Source of the DNA: Diadophis punctatus similis | Taxonomy: Eukaryota > Chordata > Lepidosauria > Squamata > Dipsadidae | Reading direction: 5' to 3' | Length of the DNA: 64,000 bases | NCBI GenBank assembly: GCA_023053685.1 | Contig: JALIGW010000004.1 | Span: 85,491,899 to 85,555,898 of the forward strand | Shown: piece after piece, positions 26,048-36,510 of the stretch | Position numbering within the stretch: position 1 is the first letter of the stretch | Layout: each line of letters starts with the position of its first letter | The notes under the pieces: generated by a model | Told to the model about the DNA's origin: nothing | What the model saw: the letters and a program-made list of their open reading frames with translations, nothing else | Database searches by the model: none | Program-made: the position numbers and the translations under genes

Positions 26048-26453
26048 CAGTGATGGCGAACCTATGGCACGCGTGCCACAGGTGGCACGCAAAGCCATAT
26101 CTGCCAGCACGCGAGCCATTGCCCTAACTCAGCTCCAGCGTGCAGCTGATTTTTGGCTCATGCAGAGGCCCTGGGAGGGCATTTTAGGCTTCCGGGGGCT
26201 GGGAGGCGTTTTCGCCTTCCTCAGGCTCCAGGGAAGCCTCTGGAGCCTGGGGAGGGCGAAAAACAGGCCTACCAGGCCCACCGGAAGTTGGGAAACGGGC
26301 CGTTTCTGGCCTCCAGAGGACCTCTGCGGGGGTGGGGGAGGCCGTTTTCGCCCTCCCCAGGCATTGAATTATGGGTATGGGCACTCGCACGTGCATAATA
26401 GTGCACACGCACACGCTTTCGGCACCCGAGGGAGAAAAGGTTCGCCATCACTG
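26048..26453. mobile_element. hAT MITE with 8-bp target duplication
   Basis: Begins CAGTGATGGCGAACC and ends GGTTCGCCATCACTG, a perfect 15-base terminal inverted repeat. Flanking octamers are CCCTATCC (26040-26047) and TCCTATCC (26454-26461), matching at 7 of 8, the target size of hAT transposases. The 406-bp interior is GC-rich (ggcacgcgtgcc motifs) and non-coding, so it was moved by a transposase in trans. Confidence 0.93.
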
Positions 26454-26729
26454 TCCTATCCTAATATTATGGTACATTCCAATGCAGGCAGAACACGTGA
26501 TATGAGTTGTATGCATGTGTGCATTCCTAAACCACCATTAATTCTCTTCTGCCTTAGCTGTTGACCTGAACTGTCGTGTTACTCAGTAAAATGTAGTTTA
26601 TTCAGGATTTATTGTTTTTCTACTGAAATAAATATTTTCTATTAGACTTTTAATCTCGGCTTTATTTTCTAACTGTCTGAATTCCAAGAAAAGATCTAAA
26701 TCGCCTCTATGAGATTTTATTCTCACCCC

Positions 26730-26910
26730 AACAAAACGGTTATCCAATCTCTTCTTAAAAGCCTCCAGTAATGGAGCACCCACAACTTCTGGAGGCAACT
26801 TCCATTCCACTGATTTATTGTTCTAACTGTCAGGAAATTTCTCCTTAGTTCTAGGTTGCTTCTCTCCTTGGTTAGTTTTCATCTGTTATTTCTTGTCCTG
26901 TCTTCAAACT
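26730..26910 (-). mobile_element. CR1 LINE fragment, head-to-head with next copy
   Basis: Minus strand of the CR1 region 'gaaatttctccttagttcta', 'ttctggaggcaacttcca', 'aaacggttatccaatctc'. It lacks the final ~70 bases. Only about 15 bases separate its 5' side from the plus-strand CR1 at 26925. Confidence 0.85.
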
Positions 26911-26924
26911 GGATTTGTAGATTG

Positions 26925-27261
26925 AATGAAAAGAAGGACCAGGGGAGACATGATAGCAGTGTTCCAATATCTCAGGGGCTGCCCCAAAGAAGAGGGAGTC
27001 AAACTATTCTCCAAAGCACCTGAGGGTAGAACAAGAAGCAATGGGTGGAAACTAAACAAGGAGAGAAGCAACTTAGAACTAAGGAGAAATTTCCTGACAG
27101 TGAGGACAATTAATCAGTGGAACAGCTTGCCTCCAGAAGTTGTGAATGCTCCAACACTGGAAGTTTTTAAGAAGAGATTGGACAACCATTTGTCTGAAAT
27201 AAGGTTTCCTGCCTGAGCAGAGGGGTTGGACTAGAAGACCTCCAAGGTCCCTTCCAATTCT

Positions 27262-27262
<1 letters not shown>
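26925..27262 (+). mobile_element. CR1 LINE 3' end
   Basis: Reads KRRTRGDMIAVFQYLRGCPK, EEGVKLFSKAPEGRTRSNGW, then ERSNLELRRNFLTVRTINQW and NSLPPEVVNAPTLEVFKKRL: an uninterrupted end of CR1 ORF2, followed by the 3' UTR ending 'cctccaaggtcccttcca'. One of the best preserved copies here; the tail is a (TA)n run. Confidence 0.93.
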
Positions 27263-27440
<178 letters not shown>

Positions 27441-28660
27441 TCCAGCATTGTGATATACAGTGCTTTGAACTGGATGATGGTAACCAAAAGTTAGCAAATC
27501 TGCCACGTTTTGTATCAGCTGCAAGTCCCCTTAGGCACCCTTGTAAAATGGCCAGAAATTCATGAGCTACACTGGATCATTGTTTCCTGGGTATATGAAG
27601 GTTGAAGTCCTCCAAATTAGCAGTGAGGAACTGCAACATCATCTCTCCAATGAGCTGTTGCAGATCATATTGGGCTGCTGTAGGCATCTAGGACAGGGCT
27701 CTCCAACCTTGGCAACTTTAAGACCCTGAGGAACCCTGGAAGTTGAAATCCACAAGTCTTAAAGTTTGCCAAGGTTGGAGACCCCCAATCTAGGCAGTTC
27801 TGTCACCAGCAGCTCTCCTAGCTTATCAGAAAGAGGCACCCACCTCTGTTGCTTCTGACTATCCCCAAACTTCCTCAACCATTTTGCCTCAGGATGGTCT
27901 TTTGTGTTGATTTTGAATTTTGCTGTACATCTGTCATCTCCCAATCTCTCCGTGTATGTTCCTAACCTGATCAAAATAATTTTGGCTTCTTTTGAACTCT
28001 TCGAAATGTTCCCCTCAGGGGGAAACTTGTGAGATGATCTCAAAGACTGCAAAATTAAATCTCAAAGCTACTGCAGAACCTTCCAATTGCTTTTATGCGG
28101 TGGTGTCTCTTCTAGGGTAACACAGGACAAAGGAAGTCAAGATGGAAATCTGAACCGCACAACTGTAGCCCCACTCCTTTGTGTGGGCCACAGTCTTATG
28201 GCCATGGTCACCATCCCCACTTTTTTTGAACCCGTGTTCCCCCATGGGTGCAGCTGGATTGCTTCAACATCCGCAGCACAATTATTCTGTGAAGCTCTGG
28301 AAGCAAAACCAGACAGAATACTAGCAAACTCAGTCACTGTGCGTTTTTTTTTATGCAAATAAAATGCTAATGCGAGCAAATATAAAAGCTGATAAGGAGG
28401 GATTTTGCTTTGTTCCTGACATGTGGGTCAAGAAGAAACAGACACTTAAAAACACAATTAGATGAGTAGGGTTATCCAGTGATCCAGTGTGCAAAAGCAT
28501 ACACAATGCATTTTACAACCAGGAGTACATTTTCAGCAAAGCAGGGCAGCCCCAAACCAGAGCATTTTTTTCTCCCCCCCCTCAAAGTTTTAAAGAATTA
28601 TTTATAAAGAATGTCATGTTCTACTTTTAAACTGGGAATCCTCATCAGCTGCTGACATAG
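27441..28660. other. Mostly featureless apart from a small MITE
   Basis: Contains the MITE at 27694-27787. Otherwise I recognise nothing. The frames at 27759-28052 and 28087-28379 show no domain. Confidence 0.45.
27694..27787. mobile_element. Small hAT-like MITE (94 bp)
   Basis: Inverted ends: CAGGGCTCTCCAACCTTGGC and GCCAAGGTTGGAGACCCCCA. Flanking octamers ATCTAGGA (27686-27693) and ATCTAGGC (27788-27795) agree at 7 of 8. Interior 'cacaagtcttaaagtt' places it in the same family as 39140-39215. Confidence 0.85.
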
Positions 28661-28712
28661 CAGATTCTCTCTCTCTCTCTCTCTCTCTCTCCCTCTCTCT
28701 CCCTCTCTCTCT
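28661..28712. repeat. (TC)n microsatellite
   Basis: TC run with three CCTC interruptions. Confidence 0.95.
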
Positions 28713-28827
28713 TTGTGTTTTTCTATCTTTTGAATTTGATAAACTAGGTGAGCCAATTTGCTAAATTCAGGTCAAAAGCAATTTATCTCCTAGGTCACAT
28801 AGTTCTTTCCTATGTCCTGATACCAAG

Positions 28828-29185
<358 letters not shown>

Positions 29186-29207
29186 GAAAGCCATTGAAAG
29201 ACCTGCG

Positions 29208-29500
29208 CATGGATTACGGAACAAATGAAAGTTTACAATATCATCAAGAGAGTCAAAGAATTGAGATGGGAATGGGCTGGTCACATAGCAAGAAGAGCTG
29301 ATGGCAGGTGGACCAAGGCAGTCACAGAATGGATCCCACTGGATCAAAAGGGTCTATGAAAGAGACCTACGAAAGAACAACAACATCAGCAAGTATGGGG
29401 GCCCAATTGGCGAAAGAAAGCTCAGAACCGTCTTGGTTGGAAACATGTAAAAGAGACAGATAGACAAGGGCAAGAATGAATGAACGAATGAACAAAAGGA
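29208..29500 (+). mobile_element. LINE RT segment, 3' half
   Basis: The plus strand reads ITEQMKVYNIIKRVKELRWE, WAGHIARRADGRWTKAVTEW and IPLDQKGL, then a stop. This is the extreme C-terminus (WAGHIAR motif) that should directly follow MLGIT of the segment at 28940-29185. The tail decays into GATG and GAAT repeats up to 29535. Confidence 0.8.
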
Positions 29501-29535
29501 TGGATGGATGGATGGATGGATGAATGAATGAATGA

Positions 29536-30146
29536 TACTAAGTCAGCATTCCATGAGTGGTTACAATTAGAAAGACAAGACAGAGTGGAATTTGAGGCAA
29601 TAGCATGTCTATGTGCCATTGAGTTTACAGATAAGATTATAAACATTTTCAGATGTGGTCTATGCTCACAAATGTATTTGAATGAAAAAAGACCTGATAG
29701 GATTCATGATATCAGAAAAGAAAAGAAAAATCTGGAAAGGTCTAAAATAATAGCAGGCCAGACTAGTTTTTCCAGAGATAATTCTATTCCCAGAGAAGCG
29801 GAAGAAGTGTAAATATCTCCTCAGCGCCCCATATACTTTTACATCTCCCATGTTCAAACCAAACCGTTGGATAAAGATGCAGCAAGCAATTGATTGGAAA
29901 GGAAGCTAATTTTATGCATGCATTATTTGAGATAAGCCTCGTTAAAACTGACTTACAAGTGAGTCTGCAGAATTTGGCAGTGAGTTGTTCGGTGGCTCTT
30001 ACATTCTCTCTACTATTTCAATTTCTAGAAGTAATCTCCAAAAAAGGCTGATGAATAAGAATAGTGAATTACAGATTGTACACCCATTACAGTAATGTTG
30101 GATATCTGTTAAAGTCCAAGAAACTCTGAGCTGCAAATAATGAATA
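29536..30146. other. No recognisable feature
   Basis: The ORF at 29528-29812 (94 aa) has no recognisable domain. Confidence 0.45.
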
Positions 30147-30420
30147 ACAATAACAGAGTTAGAAGGGACCTTGAGGTCTTCTAGTCCAACCCCCTTCTCG
30201 AGCAGGAGACCCTATACCATTGCAGACAAATGGTTGCCCAGTTTCTTCTTAAAAAACTCCAGTGTTGGAACACCTACAAACTTCTGAAGGCAAGTCTTTC
30301 CACTGGTTGATTGTCCTCACTGTCAGGAAATTTCTCCTTAATTCCAGGTTGCTTCTCTCCTTGATGGGTTTCCATCTGTTGTTTCTTGTCCTGCCTTCTG
30401 GTGCTTTGGAGAACAGGTGG
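30147..30420 (-). mobile_element. CR1 LINE 3' end
   Basis: Minus strand; begins at the terminal tail AATAACAGAGTTAGAAGGGA and runs through 'ctccagtgttggaacacc' to 'cttctggtgctttggaga' (the LFSKAPEG region). Confidence 0.9.
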
Positions 30421-31019
30421 AGCTCCTGATGGAACTCTTATTCTAAAATATGGTCCATGCATCTTTGAGGGAAAAGGGTATGTGAAATGTGAAATATTAA
30501 TAAATAAATAAATGTATTTAAGGTAAAATAGGAAAAGTTTAGCAGATTACGTTAAAAGTTATTATTCACAAGTATGCTATGAAAGTTTTTATTTCTGAGG
30601 GATGTATATTTAATTTGTATTTAATGAAATGGCAACACAAAGGCCATATACTAAAGTCAGTATTGGGGGGGGAATCCTTAAAATTGGAACTAAAAACCTG
30701 TAAATGATTGAGAAAAAGAAAGGAATTAGATGTATTGGCCATTAATAGGTTCTGAGTTTCTAAACATATTATGAATTTTAATTCTAAAATTTTAGCATAA
30801 AAAAATAAAGAAAAAACAATGGAAAATTACTGAGTGGTTAAATAATTATGATTTATTCTCGTGTTTTTACTTGCTCTGCGATGACAAACCATTTCTTTAA
30901 AACTGCTGATCTCTTGCAAGACACTTAGCAAAAATAAGGGCTCTTCAACACAATAGCAATTTATCGCAATTACATTTTCAATCCACTGTGGTGATTTTGT
31001 GGATTTAATCCTTTGCTAT
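30421..31019. other. No recognisable feature
   Basis: AT-rich; a short (AATA)n at 30498-30514. Confidence 0.45.
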
Positions 31020-31934
31020 TATATATAGCAGACTCAGACTCAAAGTCAACCCCAACAAGACTGAGTGGCTCTGGATATTGCCCCCTAAGGACCATGTCGA
31101 CTGTCCCTCCTTGGTTCTTGGGGGAGAAAAACTAACTCCCTCGGAACGGGTTCGCAATTTGGGAGTCCTCCTAGATCCACAGCTAAAATTAGACCAACAC
31201 CTTGCAGCTGTGGCTAGGGGAGCCTTTGCACAGGTCCACCTGGTGCACCAATTGCGACCATACTTGGAGAAGGAGGCTCTACTCACGGTCACTCATGCCC
31301 TTGTCACCTCTAGATTGGACTACTGTAATGTGCTCTACATGGGGCTACCCTTGAAGAGTATCCGGAGACTTCAACTGGTGCAAAATACGGCTGCGCGTGC
31401 TGTGGTGGGTGTCTCAAGATACACCCACGTAACACCCATACTCCACCAGCTGCATTGGTTGCCCATTGGTCTCCGGGTGCAATTCAAGGTGTTGATCATC
31501 ATCTTTAAAGCCCTACATGGCTTAGGACCAGGTTACCTCCAGGACCGCATCCTACCTCATACTTCCCTTCGACCGGTTAGGTCCCACAGAGTGGGCCTCC
31601 TCCGGGTTCCATCAGCCAAACAATGCTGAATGGCGGGGCCTAGGGGGAGGGCCTTCTCTGTAGGGGCCCCTGTTCTCTGGAACCAACTTCCCCCAGAGAT
31701 CCAAATCATCCCCACCTTGCTGGCCTTCCGAAAAGCCATTAAGACATGGCTCTTCCTGCAGGCGGGGTGATTTTGAGACAACCTTACATCTGAGGTCTCC
31801 CCCATGTATGCACGGTGTTGTATGTTTCTTTTAACTGTTTAAAATTGTTTTTAATGATTTTATTGTTTGGTGTTCTTTAAAATGCTGTATGCCGCCCTGA
31901 ATCCTTAGGGAGTAGGGTGGCATAGAAGAATTCC
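31020..31934 (+). mobile_element. L2-clade LINE, RT C-terminus and 3' UTR
   Basis: The frame reads LRLKVNPNKTEWLW, then LVLGGEKLTPSERVRNLGVL, LDPQLKLDQHLAAVARGAFA, HALVTSRLDYCNVLYMGLPL, KSIRRLQLVQNTAARAVVGV and LHWLPIGLRVQFKVLIIIFK: the C-terminal third of L2-clade ORF2. A CGG-to-TGA change after PSAKQC (31627) and a shift break the last 45 residues seen intact in the 60.8-kb copy. The 3' UTR ends in the hairpin GCCGCCCTGAATCC...GGGTGGCAT and an AAAT tail. Confidence 0.93.
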
Positions 31935-31938
31935 CAAA

Positions 31939-31970
<32 letters not shown>

Positions 31971-31976
31971 AAATAA

Positions 31977-32046
<70 letters not shown>
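31935..32046. repeat. (AAAT)n tail of the L2 copy
   Basis: About 28 AAAT units with two slips, directly after the L2 3' hairpin. Confidence 0.95.
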
Positions 32047-32047
<1 letters not shown>

Positions 32048-32610
32048 GTATGTATGTAAATATGGAAACATTAATTGTTTTGATGTTAGGCTTTCGTCCT
32101 GTTGATAAACACCAGCCTTTAGTTCCACTCTGCGTCCCATTTCAGGATTGTATGCACGCAATCTTCCATTCTCTGAAGGGGTGTTTCACCTCAATCAGGT
32201 AGCCTGAGAATAAATAAAACATTTGGAGTAAAAGAAACAGGCTGTGTTATCTGACAGCTGAGCCCATTTGTATTGGAAGCTTCTGTGACATGTGTGCGCC
32301 TCTGTATTTAAGCCTTATGCGCTGATCTGGAAGATGATGTTGAACCTCTTTGGCTCAATTGACAAGAAGGCCATCAACTGTAGCTTCTGCGACATTTATC
32401 TCATTAATATTGCATATCAACCAGTAAATAGGAAAGACATGAATTCCCTATCAGTCATGAGGGCTGAAGAAATAAACGCAGCCGCATTTGCCAAAGAGCA
32501 GCTGTTAGTAACATGTGAGTGACAAAACCAATTACTGCCTTCAAATGAGCAGGCAGTCGCTGAATTCTTCTTCTTGTCAAAATTGCTACATTTAGGCTCT
32601 ATTTTGAGTT
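32047..32610. other. Candidate conserved non-coding stretch
   Basis: Repeat-free, balanced composition, with CAGCTG, ATTAATATTGCAT and TTTGCATATCA-like octamer motifs. The frame 32292-32522 precedes an ACATGTGAGT that looks like a splice donor, but I find no acceptor, codon bias or domain. Confidence 0.25.
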
Positions 32611-32755
32611 CTAGAAACATAGGATTGGGAGAGCCCTCGAAGGTCTTCTAGTCCAACCCTCTGAGCAGAGGAGGAATCCTCACTCAGTGATGGAGCACCC
32701 ATGGCACCAGGAGGGGGGCTGTTCCAAAGCTTAATGGCACTCAGAATGAGGAATT
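32611..32755 (-). mobile_element. CR1 LINE 3' fragment, diverged
   Basis: Minus strand: 'ggtcttctagtccaaccctc', 'gatggagcacccatggca'. Internal differences from the neighbouring copy suggest another subfamily or an older insertion. Confidence 0.75.
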
Positions 32756-32763
32756 CTTAGAAC

Positions 32764-33245
32764 ATAAAATGATAGAGTTGGAAGGGACCTTCTAGTCTTC
32801 TAGTCCAACCTGCTGCTTGAGCAGGAGACCCTATATCATTTCATACAAATGGTTATCCAGTCTCTTTTTGAAAGCCTCCAAGATGGAGCACCCACAACTT
32901 CTGAAGGCAACTTCTGTTCCACTGGTTGATTGCTCTCAGCGTTAGGAAATTTCTCCTTAGTTCTAGGTTGCTTCTCTCCTTGATCAGTTTCCACCCATTG
33001 TTCCTTGTCTTGCCTTTTGGTCCTTTGAGAAGGCAAGACAAGAAACAATTCTTCATGTTGAGCTTGGATTCCTACCCACCAGTCTTTAACCTATTTTCTT
33101 TCCTCTGACAGAATTTCAAGTATTGGAGGACTCCGATCAGTGTCTCCTCTTAGCCTTTAGACTGAACATACCCAGCTCTTCAACTGTTCTTCATAGGATT
33201 TAGTCTCCAAGCATCTCACCATCTTGGTGGTTCTTCTCTTTCTAC
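32764..33245 (-). mobile_element. CR1 LINE with internal palindromic duplication
   Basis: Minus strand copy from the tail ('gagttggaagggacct') up to the upstream region that in CR1 reads 'tagactgaacatacccagct' and 'ttcttcataggattt'. Near 32999-33050 the segment TTGTTCCTTGTCTTGCC is followed after 17 bases by its complement GGCAAGACAAGAAACAA, so a short inverted duplication splits the copy. Confidence 0.85.
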
Positions 33246-33530
33246 TTCTTCAGCATCCTCAGGAAAAACAACACAGGTCTTATGTTGGGATGTGAAGGTC
33301 CAAGGGCAACCACGGGGAAAGGAGGACAAAGAGGCCAGACTCTTTGGCCTCCTCTTGCCTACTGTTAGTAGGCAGTTGAAGTCAAATCCCCCTTTTATGT
33401 AATTTGGGTGGCTGCACAGATAACTCAATAGAAGTCTATGGCAGATCCATCAATGGAGAGGCTGTGGTGGACCAGTCAACACTTGATATAGAAGAAGCAG
33501 TCTATGGAGATTCTCTGTCATGTCTCCTCC
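33246..33530. other. No recognisable feature
   Basis: Nothing recognised. Confidence 0.4.
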
Positions 33531-33536
33531 AAGCAC

Positions 33537-33660
33537 CAAAAAAGGTGCTTTTTTTTCCAGGAGGCAACCGGACTTTCTGGTTTTTCTTTGAAGACGTTTT
33601 GCTTCTCATCCAAGAATCTTCTTCAGCTCCAAAGAAGAGCTGAAGAAGCTTTAGAAGACA
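33537..33660. repeat. Palindromic family-C element, right arm truncated
   Basis: The left arm matches the arms at 46.3 and 49.5 kb ('gcttttttttccaggaggca', 'ctttgaagacgtttt', 'cttctcatccaagaa'). The right arm is present only as 'agctgaagaagctttagaag'. Confidence 0.75.
33586..33629 (-). ncRNA. Hammerhead-like core, family C (degenerate)
   Basis: Minus strand: box CTGAAGA, extra A, stem II GATTCT/AGAAGC around TGGATG (one mismatch), then AAAA where GAAA is expected, CGTC, TTC. Loss of G12 makes activity unlikely. Confidence 0.4.
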
Positions 33661-33887
33661 CAGTGAAGTTCTGGGTGCAGATATGGAATCCTTCAAAGAA
33701 ATATTGGAAGAAAGGAGCTTGGCTAAAGGAGGAGGCAATCATTAAATCTTTATTATGGTCATAAGGCATAAGGAGAGTGAGACCCAAACAATAATTTTTG
33801 AAAAACTAAAAAGTATTAAAATAAAAATTACACAAAATGAAAACACATTAATTAAAAAACAAAATTTAAAAACATATTCATGTGTGT
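33661..33887. other. No recognisable feature
   Basis: A-rich sequence; nothing recognised. Confidence 0.4.
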
Positions 33888-34184
<297 letters not shown>

Positions 34185-35308
34185 AAGATACACAAATGAA
34201 TATGTACACACACATCTGCCTATCCCAGATTCTTGGAAAGGTGGATAAAAACGCCAGAGCCAGTCTAAACATCTGGCTCATTGTGAGACCAACCATAATA
34301 ATATTAATCACCATCTGGTCATAAAGAACTGGTCCTGTCTGTTGCAGATGTAAGGAAAAAAACCATCCCTGTAGGTAATAATGCAACTCTACGTGTCCTG
34401 GTCATCTTCCATTCCAGGTTATATGCCTGGACCATCAAACCTCAGGCCGTAGGGTTGACTTTTGATTTTTTGCATTGAGCCTTTGCCCTTCTCTGGATTA
34501 AGGCCCTAATTAATGATAGCCGAACACCTGCCTCCTGATGTGTCCAGTCTTGATGACTTGGTGAGAAGCTGGTCTGCTTAGTTCCTTGCCAAGTCCCGAC
34601 GAAGCATATCTGGACTGCCCAGCTGCCACATCTACAGAAAAGCTTAGCAGCCGAGGCCAAGGTAAGCTATTATGCATCTTGCCTTTGAACTACAAGTCAC
34701 CGCGGGGAATCTCTAGTAGCTCATTAATGTGAGAAAAAAACCCAACAGGCTAATTATTACAACTGCTGTTTATTGCGTCTAAGACTGTGGATTTCATTTG
34801 CCGCTTGTGAAACAAATGAAAGCAAAGTCTTTGGTACCAGCAAATTTTATCCTATGAAGTGAAGAGAGCGCTTCTGCAAAAAAATTCCCTTGCAGGAAAA
34901 CAGCCAGGAATTGAGGGCAATTTTCATCCAAACCACAAACATCTAGAGAAGATGATCAGCATCCTTACCGATGGGCAGTTCTAGTTCAATCGATGTTTTG
35001 TGAGTTGTGATTTCTCCAAAACGACCCTTCCCAGCAATCCCTCCATTGGTGCAAAGACACCTTCTGGGAATGTTGGGTTATGGAAAAGAGCGGGACTTGG
35101 AAGAAAATAAAATGGTTGAACTATAAATAAATCTCTGTGGGGGTGGTTGTTGCTGATTGATTGCCATGAACAGATATGAGAAGGGAAAAATGGGATTGCT
35201 CTCAGTTCTGACTGTGAACCCTGCCAGTCACTACCAGGTGGCTTTTAAGAGATTTCCACAGAGAGCTCTAAGAGACAAATTTAAAAAAGAGTTTTTCTAA
35301 GAGACAAA

Positions 35309-35345
<37 letters not shown>

Positions 35346-35534
35346 ATATGCTGAACGATACTGATAGGACAATATTATCTATTCACAAGCACATAACATA
35401 CAGTATCTATATACTAATGTATGGGAACTTTAAATAAGTTGCTTTAAGATGTTAGACTTTTTGACTCAGCTTCTTTCAGATAAAAATTTTAAAAAGTTAT
35501 TCAATAAAACCAGAATGTTTGTAATTCAGAACTG
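34185..35534. other. Mostly featureless; part may be conserved
   Basis: The part 34685-34860 is repeat-free with CATTAATG and CTAATTATTA motifs and resembles an enhancer by composition. A (GT)n run lies at 35310-35342. Nothing else recognised. Confidence 0.3.
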
Positions 35535-35764
35535 CTTTAGAACAGAACAGAATAACAAAATTGGAAGGGATCTTGGAGGTCTTCTAGTCCAACCGCCTGC
35601 TCAAGCAGTAAACTCTACACCATTCCAGACAAATGGCTGTCCAATCTCTTCTTGAAAACCTCCAGTGATGGAGCACCCACAACTTCTGGAGGCAAGCTGT
35701 TCCACTGGTTAATTGTTCTCACTGTTAGGAAGTTTCTCCTTAGTTCTACGTTGCTTCTCTCCTT
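35535..35764 (-). mobile_element. CR1 LINE 3' end, abutting a PLE
   Basis: Minus strand, from tail AGAATAACAAAATTGGAAGG to 'gttgcttctctccttgag'. The truncated 5' end coincides with the end of the PLE at 35765. Confidence 0.9.
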
Positions 35765-36510
35765 GAGCCCTTGGTGCTTTCTGAGCTTGCTTGCATATGT
35801 TTCAGTGCCTAACTTGCTAACATCAGGGCAAGGGAGTGTGGGGTTTGCTGCCTATTTATACACAGTAGCTCATCTTCAAGCATTGGTGGAGTTGTGGTTT
35901 TCTCTTTGGTAGTTCCTTGATTAGGGTATTGTTTTCTGCTTGATTGTTTGGCTGGTATTAATCCCTGCTTATCTGGGTGTTGACTGCTGGAGAGGAGATG
36001 TTCTGGTCTTTCTTTTTTTCCTTCTTAGGTTTTTTATTGTCTGTTCTGAATGGTGTGTGTTTATCTCTATGTGTTTATTGAAGGCTGATTTGTTTGTATG
36101 TCAAACTTCCAAGAATTTCCTAGCATTTTTGGATTTAGCTTGGTCTAGGATGCTCACAATTTCCCAGTGGAACATATGCTTGAGTCTGCCCATGTACTGT
36201 GAGCTTAAGGGGTTTTCATCTTGTCATCTGATTGCTAAATGGTGTTCATGGATCCACTCTGCGAGTCTTCTGCCTGTTTGTCCTACTTTGTGGCCTTTGC
36301 AGTCTTTACACTATGTTGTGTTGGTTGTGCTACAATAGTCAGGTACTTTTTGATAAAATTGTAGGGATATTCATTTAGTGGAAGATGTTGTATAGGAGTT
36401 CTGTTTCCTTTTTCTGGTGTTCTGGGTTGCCACAGTGCGTCTGTGCCCATCTGAACAAAGTTCTTACAAAGCTCTTCTTATGGGAGATTACGCACTGCAT
36501 TACTCTGTGT
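35765..36510 (-). mobile_element. Penelope-like element: RT end, GIY-YIG and 3' region (lineage A)
   Basis: From right to left the minus strand reads KKSFVRTLFRWAQTHCGNPE (end of the reverse transcriptase region), YPYNFIKKYLT-like residues, then CKDCKGHKVGQTGRRLAEWI, HEHHLAIR, a stop, QDENPLSSQYMGRLKHMFHW and EIVSILDQAKSKNARKFLEV. The second block is a GIY-YIG nuclease of PLE type (VGQTGRRL, EHH). About 210 bases downstream lies a hammerhead-like core. Two stops interrupt the nuclease frame; the 5' part is missing. Confidence 0.88.
35790..35832 (-). ncRNA. Hammerhead-like core, family A (degenerate)
   Basis: Minus strand: CTTGCC, box CTGATGT, stem II TAGC/AGGCA (poor), GAAA, CATA, TGCAAG. 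It lies downstream of the GIY-YIG remnant, which ties family A cores to PLEs. Confidence 0.4.

Noticed and set aside
32292..32522. Possible exon of 76 codons ending at a GTGAGT donor
   Set aside because: No acceptor, no recognised domain, and a composition equal to its surroundings. More likely conserved non-coding or neutral sequence.
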